DNA of 64,000 bases, from positions 310,001-374,000 of the forward strand of contig NZ_FOVW01000006.1 in the NCBI RefSeq assembly GCF_900115305.1. The letters are read 5' to 3'. The notes under the pieces are model-generated. The model made no database searches, was not told the DNA's origin, and saw nothing but the letters and a program-made list of their open reading frames with translations. This document shows, in pieces, positions 36,054 to 45,345 of the stretch; positions within the stretch are counted from its first letter, which is position 1; each line of letters opens with the position of its first letter. The position numbers and the translations under genes were made by a program. Source of the DNA: Algoriphagus ornithinivorans (GTDB lineage: Bacteria > Bacteroidota > Bacteroidia > Cytophagales > Cyclobacteriaceae).

Positions 36054-36489
36054 CGTGAATGAAAACTATTCTAAAGCCTTTCAAAAAAAGGCAAGCTTGC
36101 TTGCAAAGAGTAGAGTTTATGACTCTGTAAGAGCCAAAAGATGCCATGAAATTCTAATGATAATACTACAGCACCTAAGAAAATCTTTATAAACTAATCC
36201 AAACAAGAGATTGTAAATCCATATAAACCTCATATACAAGACTGTACTAAATACTCGCTACCCTCTCAAAGGAGAAAATCACTGTAAAAGCGCTCTCACA
36301 AATGATATTTTTTGCTATTATCTCAAACAGATTTAAATCAAATTAAATTTTTCTAAGAAAAACTGTATTTATAGCTATCAGAATTCTCTTCAAGTTTTAA
36401 GAAAGTTTTGCTTATTTAGGATACAAAATTGACTAGTTTGTAGAAGGAAATGTGCAGAATAATCAGGAAAGCTCCTCAAAAATATTTTT
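36054..36489. other. 436-base intergenic region
   Basis: Near its left end GCCTTT (36076-36081) and AAAGGC (36087-36092) form a hairpin, overlapped by a second palindrome GCAAGC-TT-GCTTGC (36091-36104); the first may act as a weak dnaE2 terminator, though a T run is lacking. The rest is AT-rich. TAGTTTG at about 36435 is one base short of the -7 consensus before the cyclase gene. No gene is evident. Confidence 0.4.
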
Positions 36490-38700
36490 ATGAGTCAGGA
36501 TCATAATAGAAAACAATCTGTTGTATTTTTTTCAGATATAGTTGGCTATACCCGACTCATGGGAAAGGATGAGGATCATGCTTTTGACTTGATGAAAAAA
36601 AACCTCGAGATCCATGCTGATATCTTGGGTCACTATCGGGGAAATATCATCAAAGAATTGGGTGATGGCATACTAGCTACTTTCGAGACTGTAGACGAAG
36701 CTCTGGAGGCGAGTTTAGAGATTCACAAAAGGCTTCAAAGTATTCCGGACATGCAAATTCGAATTGGATTGCATTGCGGAGAAATCATTTTTGATCACGG
36801 GGATGTTTTTGGAGACGCAGTCAACCTAACTGCAAGAATTCAGGGAATAGGTGTTCCATCCTGTATTTTAATTTCAGAAAAAGCAAGGGAGCAACTTCCT
36901 GCTAATACAAATTTCAACACCCAAAAACTAGGGATGTTCCGCCTCAAAAATGTGGAGCATCCGGTTCAGCTCCATGCAGTAACAAATCCACCTTGTGCGG
37001 TTCCTAAGCGATCTCAAATACTGGACAACATCCATTTTCAAGAAAAAAACCCTTGGAAGTTTTGGGCGGTTTTGAGTGTATCCTTCATTTTGTTGACCTA
37101 TTTGATCTATTCAATTTTATGGAATACATCTGTTTGGGAAAAAGAAAAGTCAGTAGCAATACTTCCATTCACCAATTTAAGCAACAACTCCGAACAGGAG
37201 TTTTTCTCTGAGGGGCTGACTGCCGATGTGATTACTCAGGTCTCCAAAATCGGAAGCATCAAAGTAATCACCAAAGATGCAGTGGAGCCATTTAGAGGAC
37301 CCGACCTTCCATTGGATTCCATTGCCAATACCTTAGGAGTAAGCACCGTTTTAAAAGGCAATATCAGATGGATTGGGGATAAAATCCGAATCAACGTGCA
37401 ACTCATCGACCCTTCTGAAAATAAAAATCTCTGGGCAGAAACGTACAACCGAGAAGTCAGTGACATTTTTGAAATCCAAGCTGAAATCGCTTCAGAAATC
37501 GCACGTGTACTCAATAGTAATCTCAGCGCGGCCGAAAAAGATCAATTAAACAAGGCTCAGACAAGTAGCTTCGATGCCTATGAACTCTATTTAAAGGGAA
37601 GGGAGCTTTATTCACTTTACAGGAAGCAAACGACGCTGGAGGCTGCAGAATTATTCAAAGAAGCTATACAAATCGACCCTCAATATGCATTGGCCTATAC
37701 CGGTTTGGCAAATGCTTATGCTCAATATCTTTATTTTGGAGAGGGAGACCAGTGGCTAGACTCCAGTATGGAAGCCAGTGCCAAGGCTTTGGCTATAGAT
37801 CCATATCTCGCAGAGGCCTTTACTGCGCAAGGTTCAGCTTACTACTACAAGGGACAAAATGAATATGCCAAAATCTCTTTTGAAAAGGCTTTGGTACTCA
37901 ATCCCAACCTAAGCACTGCGATGGGTAACCTGGCAACAGTTTATTTCATCAGTGGAGATTTAGCCAAATCATTGAAGCTTCAATCCAAATCAGCCTCTCT
38001 CAATCCCACAAATCATTTACCCTATCAGATTACTGGTTGGATTTACCGGGTATTAGATCAATTTAACGAAGCCCATGATTGGATAGATCAGTCAATAGAG
38101 ATTCAAAAGGATCCACTTAGCTACGAGCAAAAAGCCTTTACTTACTTTGAACAGAATAAGATCAAGGAGGGGGTCGAAATGGCAAATCAGGTAATCCTTG
38201 TCAATAAGGACACCACCTCTCTGGGTTTTGTCGCCGCCGGAACAATTCATTTTTTTGCAGGAGACTTCGAAAAAGCGGCATTTTATTTAGAGGAATCTTT
38301 AAGAAAAAAACCGGATTATGAATCTGATGAATACTTTATCTCTCCGGTTTACCTGAGTTATATCTACAAAACCATGGGTAAAACCAAGGAGGCCAATGCC
38401 CTTTTGGATAATGCCATTTCTATAAGAAAAGAAACCCTGGAGTCTTTCAAAGAAGACTTCAACTTATGGCTTGACTTGGCACAACTAGAGGCCGTGAGAG
38501 GAAATATTAATCAATCGAGCACTTACTTAAAGGAGGCCTATAACAGGGGATTTAGAGATGACTTTCAATTAGTCAACAATCCGATTTTTAAAAATTACTT
38601 GAGTCATCAGCCCATTCGCTCCTTACTGAGCGAACTGCAGAAGAAGCGAATGGAGATGAATCAAGAATTACAGACTAGCGACCTGCTACGGAATAAGTAA
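36490..38700 (+). CDS. adenylate/guanylate cyclase - TolB-like - TPR protein
   Basis: A 736-residue protein. A class III cyclase domain fills 1-165 with metal Asp16 (FFSDIVGYTRLMG) and Asp59 (GDGILATFE) and the GDVFGDAVNLTARIQ motif. A transmembrane helix lies about 190-212, then a TolB/FlgO-like domain (SVAILPFTNLSNNSEQEFF to DIFEIQAEIASEIARVL, about 220-340) and at least six TPR units to the C-terminus. The predicted product is cyclic AMP or GMP made on the cytoplasmic side, with TPRs outside. The architecture is known in rhizobia and Bacteroidota, but its regulation is not settled. It converges on subtilase 1 and overlaps it by 26 bases at the 3' ends. Confidence 0.9.
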   Translation: MSQDHNRKQSVVFFSDIVGYTRLMGKDEDHAFDLMKKNLEIHADILGHYRGNIIKELGDGILATFETVDEALEASLEIHKRLQSIPDMQIRIGLHCGEIIFDHGDVFGDAVNLTARIQGIGVPSCILISEKAREQLPANTNFNTQKLGMFRLKNVEHPVQLHAVTNPPCAVPKRSQILDNIHFQEKNPWKFWAVLSVSFILLTYLIYSILWNTSVWEKEKSVAILPFTNLSNNSEQEFFSEGLTADVITQVSKIGSIKVITKDAVEPFRGPDLPLDSIANTLGVSTVLKGNIRWIGDKIRINVQLIDPSENKNLWAETYNREVSDIFEIQAEIASEIARVLNSNLSAAEKDQLNKAQTSSFDAYELYLKGRELYSLYRKQTTLEAAELFKEAIQIDPQYALAYTGLANAYAQYLYFGEGDQWLDSSMEASAKALAIDPYLAEAFTAQGSAYYYKGQNEYAKISFEKALVLNPNLSTAMGNLATVYFISGDLAKSLKLQSKSASLNPTNHLPYQITGWIYRVLDQFNEAHDWIDQSIEIQKDPLSYEQKAFTYFEQNKIKEGVEMANQVILVNKDTTSLGFVAAGTIHFFAGDFEKAAFYLEESLRKKPDYESDEYFISPVYLSYIYKTMGKTKEANALLDNAISIRKETLESFKEDFNLWLDLAQLEAVRGNINQSSTYLKEAYNRGFRDDFQLVNNPIFKNYLSHQPIRSLLSELQKKRMEMNQELQTSDLLRNK

Positions 38701-39901
38701 TCCCTCCACATTGGATAGTAGACATTCTGGATGGTGCTCCGCCTTTGGAGTGAACCAATCCTGCCACCAAGGCTGCCGCCATAGATGTACCAGACATTAC
38801 CTGATATTGGTTTCCAGGAAAAGTGGAAATCAGATTGGCTCCCGGTGCAAACCAATCTATTGGTGGATTTCCTAAATTGGATAATCCACTGCAGCCACCC
38901 ATACCTTCACAAGTAAAGTCCAATGCTCCTACTGTAAATATATTGGAGCCATTGATACAACCAGGCAAGTTTTCATTTGCAGAGGAACTGTCATTTCCAG
39001 CAGACATGACCACGGTGATACCCTTGGATCCTAAATCGGAAATGATACCATTTAAGAATGGCTCAAAGTTAGCGCAATTGAGTCCAACAGCAGCACCTAG
39101 GCTCATGAGGACTACATCGCTGGAAACTCCAAATTTTTCTACATGATCCAAAGCTAATACCAGACTTGACCAGCTGCCCATTCCGTTTTTATCCAAAACC
39201 TTAAGAGAAATAATCTCTGCTCCAGGCGACATTCCGGTTATACCCGGGTTGCCTCTTCCTGTACCTGCAGCTAACCCGGCGCAATGCGTACCATGTCCCG
39301 CAAAATCAGCAAATGGATCCGACTCAGTGGATACAAAGGAAACCGAGAAGTTTCGATTTGGATTAACATTTAAATCATTATGTCTAGAATCTACCCCAGT
39401 ATCAATAATCCAGATAGAAGCACTGGAATTAGAGTTTTGAGAGCCTCCCATCAAAGGAATAGCACAACTAGATTTGGTTGATTCGTTATAGAACAAATCT
39501 CCCAAACTCTCTCCTTGCATTCTAGGACGAGAGCTTTGCATTCTTGGTCTTCCCTGCATAGTAAAATCCTCCACTACTCTATCCACCGAAGGATCAGATT
39601 TTAGAAGATTAACCTGAGAAGAATTTAGATTAGCTACAAAGCCAACTGCTCCATCAACAAACTTTTTTGCCTTACCGGGAGCAATATTTTTTTGTCTTAA
39701 AAAGTTATCGACTTTACTTAATTTTTCAGTCCTCTTGCCAGCATTTTGATTTGCCTGCATTTGCCTGTTTGGATTTCTAGTTTGGTTTTTCCTGATAGGC
39801 TCCTCAAAACTATCTTTGAAAACCACCACAAAATTCTTGTTTTGGCTATATCCTAAAGATGAAAAAATCATCAGGGCTAGGATAAAAAACACTTTTCTCA
39901 T
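38675..39901 (-). CDS. secreted S8 subtilisin-like protease with I9 propeptide (subtilase 1)
   Basis: A 408-residue protein from ATG 39901. A signal peptide ends near residue 20 (SSLGYSQN). An inhibitor I9-type propeptide runs to about 115, a linker with the repeat GRPRMQ/SRPRMQ spans 117-129, and the catalytic domain has Asp167 (IIDTGVD), His203 (GHGTHCAG), Asn303 (SAGN) and Ser373 (MSGTSMAAA). Several Cys (CINGS, DFTCEGMGGCS) suggest disulfides. The propeptide region also contains NQTRNPNRQMQ. It is 140 bases from the similar protease gene upstream, so the two appear to be a tandem duplication. Confidence 0.9.
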   Translation of the reverse strand: MRKVFFILALMIFSSLGYSQNKNFVVVFKDSFEEPIRKNQTRNPNRQMQANQNAGKRTEKLSKVDNFLRQKNIAPGKAKKFVDGAVGFVANLNSSQVNLLKSDPSVDRVVEDFTMQGRPRMQSSRPRMQGESLGDLFYNESTKSSCAIPLMGGSQNSNSSASIWIIDTGVDSRHNDLNVNPNRNFSVSFVSTESDPFADFAGHGTHCAGLAAGTGRGNPGITGMSPGAEIISLKVLDKNGMGSWSSLVLALDHVEKFGVSSDVVLMSLGAAVGLNCANFEPFLNGIISDLGSKGITVVMSAGNDSSSANENLPGCINGSNIFTVGALDFTCEGMGGCSGLSNLGNPPIDWFAPGANLISTFPGNQYQVMSGTSMAAALVAGLVHSKGGAPSRMSTIQCGGITYSVAGR

Positions 39902-39913
39902 AATAAAATACGT

Positions 39914-39932
39914 TAAGTTGAAACTCAACTTA
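39914..39932. promoter_or_regulatory. perfect palindrome in the subtilase 1 leader
   Basis: TAAGTTGA (39914-39921), a 3-base spacer and TCAACTTA (39925-39932). It lies about 13 bases upstream of the start of subtilase 1 and could be an operator or an RNA hairpin that affects translation. Confidence 0.45.
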
Positions 39933-39973
39933 CTAAGTTTTATTGAAAAAATTCAAACATTACTTGGAAAAAG

Positions 39974-39981
39974 CAAATATA
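39974..39981 (-). promoter_or_regulatory. candidate -7 promoter element for subtilase 1
   Basis: TATATTTG on the minus strand is an exact TAnnTTTG match, about 73 bases before the start codon. The -33 element is not clear. Confidence 0.45.
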
Positions 39982-40041
39982 AAATCGACCAACTTTCAGC
40001 TTTAATTTGCTTTATTTCAGATAAATAGGCTTCCCAACTTC

Positions 40042-41415
40042 TTATTGAAGCTTTCCGACTATATATACTGGATCTCCTTCGCCTGAAGCTGCCCCTCTTT
40101 GAACAGTTTTCCAAGTCACAGGATTAGGATTTCCGTAAAGAATTCCTGAGAAAATAGCTGCGGAAAAAGAGGTTCCTGATACTACCGTGTAATTAGGTAT
40201 AGAATCTGCTTTTAAAGGTCCAGTTGTGAATATATACTCCCCTGGTTCCAAGTAATCAATAATTCTATCAGTCTCACTGACATCATAATTAGAAAAGAAT
40301 GAAAATAATACTGAGTTTGAAGAAAGCACCTCAACAGATCCTACGGTGTAAGTTTTCGCTGTATTCCCCCCTGTTCCTTCATAATTAATACATCCTGGGA
40401 AATTAGTGTCAGAAGGTTCTGCCTCATTACCCGCTGACATCACTACGTTTATTCCAAAATCAACCAATGCCTCTATTTTTTCTTTGATTTTACCGCTAGT
40501 GCAGAAATTTGGTCCTGAACCCTGTTGCCCCAAGCTAAGGTTGACAATGTCTCCTGATGCGCCATTTAGCAAAATATACTCTAGAGCATTTTTCACCCTG
40601 TTTTCAGTAGATTTTCCTTTATTGTCGAATACCTTTAATGAAACCATTTTAGCGCCAGGATATACTCCATTCATGTGATATTCTTGCAAATTGGGAGGGT
40701 TCGACTTCGCTCCTATAATTCCGGCAATAAATGTCCCATGTCCATCTGAATCGACAAATGGATCATTTGCATTCATAGCGAAAGATTTACTCAAAGCAAC
40801 TTCAGATGAATCAAATGAAATGTCCGGGTGTGATTTATCTATCCCAGTATCAACTATCCAAACTCTTTGAGATTTTCCTGGGAAATTGGAAACTCCTCCT
40901 CTAATTAATTGAATGAATTTGCTGGTTTGATTCAAACTATCATACCGCAATTGCTCTTGCATCATAGGCCTCCGGCCTTGAGGTATCAGCTCAGCCTGCA
41001 TCATTGGTCGCCTGCCTTGAATTTCTATATCAGCTTTAGTCTCAAATTTTGAAGAATTAGAATTGACGTAAGATTGAATAAGTATTGAGTCTTGCTTAGT
41101 AACCCCGTCAATCAATACACTGACTTTATTGTCTAAGACACTAATGTTTTGGACATGGATGTCTTTGGGGAGTTTTATTACATCTTTAAGATGTTTTTGC
41201 ACCCTAATTTTTAAACCGTTAATCCTCCCAGCACAAGCCATCGGATTCGGACAATTTCCTGAACCCAATTTGAAGGGTTTGAATTGAATATCATCTAAAA
41301 AAACCAATTCAAAAGGATCAGAAAGTTCTGTGGTTAGGTTAGAATCCTTTGAGTCTTTTTCACGGGAACAAGCTCCCAATAAAAACAACATCAGAAAAAA
41401 AGCGGAATATCTCAT
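40042..41415 (-). CDS. S8 subtilisin-like protease, lipoprotein (subtilase 2)
   Basis: A 457-residue protease with lipobox FLLGAC (Cys16), so it should be membrane-anchored. The region to residue 130 contains a propeptide-like fold with two Cys, followed by QGRRPMMQ at 133-140 and an exact second copy at 146-153. The catalytic domain has Asp189 (VDTGID), His226 (DGHGTFIAG), Asn330 (SAGN) and Ser416 (VSGTSFSAA). The C-terminus YIVGKLQ parallels YSVAGR in subtilase 1, and the linker motif is shared, so both derive from one ancestor. Subtilase 2 has the lipid anchor; subtilase 1 is secreted. Confidence 0.9.
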   Translation of the reverse strand: MRYSAFFLMLFLLGACSREKDSKDSNLTTELSDPFELVFLDDIQFKPFKLGSGNCPNPMACAGRINGLKIRVQKHLKDVIKLPKDIHVQNISVLDNKVSVLIDGVTKQDSILIQSYVNSNSSKFETKADIEIQGRRPMMQAELIPQGRRPMMQEQLRYDSLNQTSKFIQLIRGGVSNFPGKSQRVWIVDTGIDKSHPDISFDSSEVALSKSFAMNANDPFVDSDGHGTFIAGIIGAKSNPPNLQEYHMNGVYPGAKMVSLKVFDNKGKSTENRVKNALEYILLNGASGDIVNLSLGQQGSGPNFCTSGKIKEKIEALVDFGINVVMSAGNEAEPSDTNFPGCINYEGTGGNTAKTYTVGSVEVLSSNSVLFSFFSNYDVSETDRIIDYLEPGEYIFTTGPLKADSIPNYTVVSGTSFSAAIFSGILYGNPNPVTWKTVQRGAASGEGDPVYIVGKLQ

Positions 41416-41501
41416 AGCATTAAAGAAGTATATTTATTTAAAAATCAAGCATTTAAATTAAATCAAAAGTCTTGAATTCAAAAATTAATTTGAATAAACC
41501 A

Positions 41502-42386
41502 TTATCCTGATTCCTTAGAAAGCATCTCTCGGTACTCCCCTAATTTAGCTTTTACCTCATCTTCTAACTCAGGTTCTTTGATTCCCTCCAGTTCATTCAT
41601 TTTTTCTTGGATCACTTTAGCAACCAGCAATCTTGCTGCCTCCTTATTATCAGCAGGAATGATATACCAAGGAGCGTGGGGTAAGGAAGTTTTATTAATT
41701 GCTTCTTCATAACAATCCTGATATTTTTCCCATAAAGCTCTTTCCTTCAAATCTCCCGGGGAAAACTTCCAATTATGCTTTTCATTTTCCAGTCTTCTTA
41801 AAAGTCTCTGCCTTTGTTCCCCTTTACTCAGGTGAAGAAAGAACTTCAACACGACGACTCCATTTTCAGCGATATGCTGTTCGAAATTTCTTATTTGTTC
41901 AAATCTTTTTTCCCAAAACTCCGGGGTTATGTCTGCCACTGATTCGACTCCAGGAATATTTTCTCCCATGATATAATAAGGATGCACCCGTGTCACCAAG
42001 ACATTTTCATAATGCGTTCTATTAAACACTGCGTACTTTCCCCTTTCAGGTAAAGCCAGATAATGTCTCCATAAATAATCATGCTTCAGTTCTTTACTGG
42101 TGGGAACCTTAAAGCTGTGAACCACTACTCCCCGCGGATTAAATTCCTGAAATACTTCCCGTATCAAACTATCCTTTCCTGCAGTATCCATTCCTTGCAG
42201 ACAAATCAATACTCCATACTTACCATGGGCATACATAGTGTCTTGATGCTTACTCAAATCTTCCCGCACATCATTTAATTCATCCTTGAGTTTCTTCTCA
42301 GAAAGTCCCAAATCCATATAAGTTGACCTTTCGGATAATTTAATTGGCTCTTTAACCTCCAATTTTTTAATATCGAATTGCTTCAT
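41502..42386 (-). CDS. ppk2: polyphosphate kinase 2
   Basis: A 294-residue PPK2 from ATG 42386 (another ATG at 42401). The Walker A motif GMDTAGKDS is at 65-73, followed by the lid-type VVHSFKVPTSKEL and DYLWRHYLALPERG, FNRTHYENVLVTRVHP and FFLHLSKGEQRQRL, all characteristic of PPK2 enzymes. These transfer phosphate between polyphosphate and nucleotides in the cytoplasm; class I types favour ADP/GDP phosphorylation. The gene is divergent from the HGSNAT-like gene and the two starts share about 93 bases of upstream region. Confidence 0.92.
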   Translation of the reverse strand: MKQFDIKKLEVKEPIKLSERSTYMDLGLSEKKLKDELNDVREDLSKHQDTMYAHGKYGVLICLQGMDTAGKDSLIREVFQEFNPRGVVVHSFKVPTSKELKHDYLWRHYLALPERGKYAVFNRTHYENVLVTRVHPYYIMGENIPGVESVADITPEFWEKRFEQIRNFEQHIAENGVVVLKFFLHLSKGEQRQRLLRRLENEKHNWKFSPGDLKERALWEKYQDCYEEAINKTSLPHAPWYIIPADNKEAARLLVAKVIQEKMNELEGIKEPELEDEVKAKLGEYREMLSKESG

Positions 42387-42478
42387 AAGAGTGCTAATCA
42401 TTTTGTCAAAAGTGTACCAAACAAGATAATATTTTATATTCACCCTTTCAGTAAAAATTAAAAAAACCATCACCCAAA

Positions 42479-43624
42479 ATGACTCAAATACCTATTCAAT
42501 CCGGTTTAAGTAATCGGTACCTAGCCTTGGATGTTTTGAGAGGCATGACCATTGCCTTTATGATCATTGTCAACACTCCTGGTAGCTGGTCTAATCTTTA
42601 CGGCCCATTAGCTCATGCGGATTGGCATGGCTTCACACCTACAGATTTGGTTTTTCCAACCTTTTTATTCGTTGTGGGAAATGCAATGAGTTTTGCGATG
42701 AAAAAATTAAATGACATGTCTTCTTCCCAGTTTTTCAAAAAAGTGGGAAAAAGAACCTTATTGATTTTTGTTATCGGCTGGCTATTGAATGCATTCCCGT
42801 TCTTTGATTACAACGAATCCGGAGCAATTGAATTTATTACCCTTTCAGAAGTCCGCTTTTTCGGGGTTTTACAGAGAATAGCTTTGGCCTATTTCTTTGC
42901 CGCCTTGATCCTATACTGGGGTGGACCCAAGATTGCCTGGATATTTTCAGGAATAGCTTTACTCTCCTACTGGCTGATTTTATACTTCTTTGGAAATGCC
43001 TCTGCACCTTATAGTTTGGAGGGAAATGCAGCTCTAAAATTAGACCTACTTTTGATTGGTTCTGATCGAATGTATATGGGAGATGGAATCCCATTTGACC
43101 CTGAAGGAATCTTAAGCACTCTTACTTCTATTGTCAATGTCTTAGCAGGATATATCGCTGGAAAGTTTATCCAAAGCAAAGGGAATCTACCTTCAACTGT
43201 CAGAACCCTTTTGATTTCAGGGGTGATATTAATTGCCGGAGCCTATATCTGGGATTTGGGCTTTCCTATTAATAAGAAAATATGGACCAGTTCCTATGTA
43301 CTATTAACTGTAGGTTGGGACTTGATAATTCTTGGAGCTCTTATTTATTTGATTGAAGTTAAAAACCAGCAATCATGGACTTATTTCTTTCAGGTTTTTG
43401 GTAGAAACCCCTTAATACTGTATGTTTTATCTGGAATTGTTATCTCTATTTTCTATATGATTCCGGTTGGAGAAAGTACTTTCAAGGGATTTCTCTATGA
43501 TAATTTCTACACTTCCTGGCTCGGACCAAAAAACGCTTCTTTCCTTTTTGCCATCAGCTATATGCTATTAATCTGGCTGATAGGATTATGGATGGACAAA
43601 AAGAAAGTTTATATTAAAGTATAA
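42479..43624 (+). CDS. DUF5009/HGSNAT-like membrane acyltransferase
   Basis: A 381-residue integral membrane protein with about ten helices. It starts with RYLALDVLRGMTIAFMIIVN and has the loop HADWHGFTPTDLVFPTFLFV, signatures of the family containing human heparan-alpha-glucosaminide N-acetyltransferase and bacterial NagX; the His in HADWHG is the likely acetyl-transfer residue. It probably acetylates an amino sugar using cytoplasmic acetyl-CoA. It is unlinked to sugar genes here. Confidence 0.88.
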   Translation: MTQIPIQSGLSNRYLALDVLRGMTIAFMIIVNTPGSWSNLYGPLAHADWHGFTPTDLVFPTFLFVVGNAMSFAMKKLNDMSSSQFFKKVGKRTLLIFVIGWLLNAFPFFDYNESGAIEFITLSEVRFFGVLQRIALAYFFAALILYWGGPKIAWIFSGIALLSYWLILYFFGNASAPYSLEGNAALKLDLLLIGSDRMYMGDGIPFDPEGILSTLTSIVNVLAGYIAGKFIQSKGNLPSTVRTLLISGVILIAGAYIWDLGFPINKKIWTSSYVLLTVGWDLIILGALIYLIEVKNQQSWTYFFQVFGRNPLILYVLSGIVISIFYMIPVGESTFKGFLYDNFYTSWLGPKNASFLFAISYMLLIWLIGLWMDKKKVYIKV

Positions 43625-43640
43625 ATCAAAGCCCGAATAT

Positions 43641-44195
43641 ATGGATGATGCAGCCCAAACTATGATTGAAAACCTCCAGAAAAACACAGGAAAAAGTCTA
43701 GAGGAATGGATTGAAATTGTCAAAAAACAAAAATTAGAAAAGCACGGAGAAATACTCAAGTTTCTGAAAGGAGAACATGGCTTCACCCATGGATTTGCTA
43801 ATCTAATTGCCCATAAAACACTCAAATCCGATTCAGGCTCTGCTGATGATCTTGATACTCTTGTACAGGAACAATATAAAGGAAAAGAGCATTTCCTTGC
43901 CCTATACGAGAGTATTAAAAAGGAAATTGAGAGTTTCGGAAACGATATAGAGTTTGCTCCAAAAAAGGCCTATGTGAGTGTAAGACGGAAAAAGCAGTTT
44001 GCGATGATCATTCCTGCAACAAAAAGTCGAATGGAAATCGGATTGAATTTAAAAGGTCAGGAACCCGAGGGAATACTGGAAATCGACAGCAAAACAAATG
44101 GGATGTGCAGTCATAAAATCAATTTGACTGGACCAGACCATTGGAATGATGAGGTGAAAGGCTGGTTATTGAAAGCTTATGAGGGGGCTGGATAA
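43641..44195 (+). CDS. DUF4287 and DUF5655 domain protein
   Basis: A 184-residue cytoplasmic protein. The N-terminal about 60 residues (TMIENLQKNTGKSLEEWI to HGFTHGFANLIAHKTL) match DUF4287; the C-terminal part (EKEIESFGNDIEFAPKKAYVSVRRKKQFAMI) matches DUF5655. The two occur together often in bacteria and have no known activity. It starts 16 bases after the membrane acyltransferase. Confidence 0.85.
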   Translation: MDDAAQTMIENLQKNTGKSLEEWIEIVKKQKLEKHGEILKFLKGEHGFTHGFANLIAHKTLKSDSGSADDLDTLVQEQYKGKEHFLALYESIKKEIESFGNDIEFAPKKAYVSVRRKKQFAMIIPATKSRMEIGLNLKGQEPEGILEIDSKTNGMCSHKINLTGPDHWNDEVKGWLLKAYEGAG

Positions 44196-44200
44196 AAAAA

Positions 44201-44764
44201 TCAGCCTTCTATTTCCTGAATTAATTCCTCGTACCAGTCCTCTCCATACTTTCTTACCAAAGCATCTTTAAGAAAACGGTAAAGTGGAACCTGAAGGCTT
44301 TTTCCAAGCTGGCAGGCAGGGTCACAAATATGCCATCTATCGTAATTTAGCGCATCAAACTGATCGTATTTTGTAACCCTTATAGGATACATATGACAGG
44401 AAATAGGCTTTTTGAAATCAACTTTGCCATCTAAATAAGCCTGCTCTATCCCGCATTTTAAGACACCCTTTTCGTCATAAAGGGCATAAGCGCATTCTCT
44501 ATTGTCGTCGATTGTTGGAGTGCCTTTATCTCCGTCTTTGTCAATCACCCATACGCCCTGTTTTTCAATGGCCGCTCGTCCTTCTTCAGTAATATAATCT
44601 TTGACTATGGGGTAAATTTTTTCTAAGATCTCGGTTTCCTCATCCTCTAATGGTGCTCCTGCATCTCCTTCCACGCAACATGCTCCTTTGCAGGCTTCTA
44701 AATCGCATACAAAAAAATTCTCCTTGATGTCGTCAGACAAAACCGCATTTCCAACCAGTATCAT
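44201..44764 (-). CDS. DUF3109 family protein
   Basis: A 187-residue Cys-rich protein: [17 protein letters not shown] near residue 25, then [25 protein letters not shown] and [10 protein letters not shown]. Eight or more Cys in such positions suggest metal binding, as in DUF3109 and related Fe-S or zinc proteins of the YkgJ/CxxCxxCC group; the metal is inferred. A strong candidate promoter lies immediately upstream, overlapping the end of the next gene. Function unknown. Confidence 0.88.
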   Translation of the reverse strand: MILVGNAVLSDDIKENFFVCDLEACKGACCVEGDAGAPLEDEETEILEKIYPIVKDYITEEGRAAIEKQGVWVIDKDGDKGTPTIDDNRECAYALYDEKGVLKCGIEQAYLDGKVDFKKPISCHMYPIRVTKYDQFDALNYDRWHICDPACQLGKSLQVPLYRFLKDALVRKYGEDWYEELIQEIEG

Positions 44765-44780
44765 AGACTTTTATTTTGAA

Positions 44781-44810
44781 CAAAGGTACATATCCTATTG
44801 AATTGCCAAC
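44781..44810 (-). promoter_or_regulatory. promoter of the DUF3109 gene
   Basis: Minus-strand TACCTTTG (44781-44788) is an exact -7 match. GTTG (44807-44810) lies 18 bases upstream in the -33 position. The distance to the ATG at 44764 is about 17 bases. Confidence 0.6.
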
Positions 44811-45287
44811 TCAGTTTTTGGAATCAAAGTTCTTCTTTCTTACATAAACACCTTTTACCAAACTGGCTACCAGCTCACCACTTTTGGATCTAACTTCACA
44901 AGGAAACTCAAAGACTCCTTTTCCTTTTTGATCTACTTCTTCTTTAATCCTTTGAATCTCTGATTGACTCAGCTGAAACTCAGCGAAAACAAGTCCTTTT
45001 CCTGGGCTTTTAAAATCAATAAAGGCCGTTTTATCCCAAACTATGTACTCTCTTCCCAAATTGATCATCAAAATAAACATGAAAAATGGATCGCACATGG
45101 CATATAATGATCCTCCAAAAGCTGTTCCAACCAAATTCCTATTCCACCAAGTCAATTTCAACTGAGTTTTGAAATAGGTGAACTCCTCATTATAATCCAC
45201 CACTTTTATCCCTGAAAATAAATAGGGAGGATACCAATTGATCTTTCTGATCAGTTTTTCAAATTTTGATTTCTTGTCTGAGTTCAT
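44811..45287 (-). CDS. DUF4442 hotdog-fold protein
   Basis: A 158-residue protein from ATG 45287; the longer frame begins at an in-frame codon inside the hairpin element. It has the hotdog-thioesterase shape of DUF4442: RKINWYPPYLFSGIKV, NRNLVGTAFGGSLYAMCDPFFMFIL and KTAFIDFKSPGKG. The family is related to YiiD_C and PaaI-like thioesterases; activity is not proven. It is followed by its neighbour DUF3109, which has its own promoter. Confidence 0.85.
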   Translation of the reverse strand: MNSDKKSKFEKLIRKINWYPPYLFSGIKVVDYNEEFTYFKTQLKLTWWNRNLVGTAFGGSLYAMCDPFFMFILMINLGREYIVWDKTAFIDFKSPGKGLVFAEFQLSQSEIQRIKEEVDQKGKGVFEFPCEVRSKSGELVASLVKGVYVRKKNFDSKN

Positions 45288-45318
45288 TGCGAAAAGATAA
45301 ATAAAAGGGGCAAAAAAA

Positions 45319-45345
45319 GAACCGCTCCTATCGGAGCGGCTCAAC
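45319..45345 (-). terminator. hairpin element B, candidate minus-strand terminator
   Basis: GAACCGCTCC (45319-45328) and GGAGCGGCTC (45333-45342) form a 10-bp stem with one mismatch; on the minus strand it runs into a stretch of seven T. It would end a minus-strand RNA starting in 45346-45545, a region that holds no gene, and lies 30 bases before the DUF4442 start. The plus-strand flank AACCCAGCACTATGAAG recalls element A at 29105. Confidence 0.6.

Noticed and set aside
35986..36192. Small plus-strand frame after dnaE2
   Set aside because: It overlaps the conserved dnaE2 C-terminus in another frame and has no family match.
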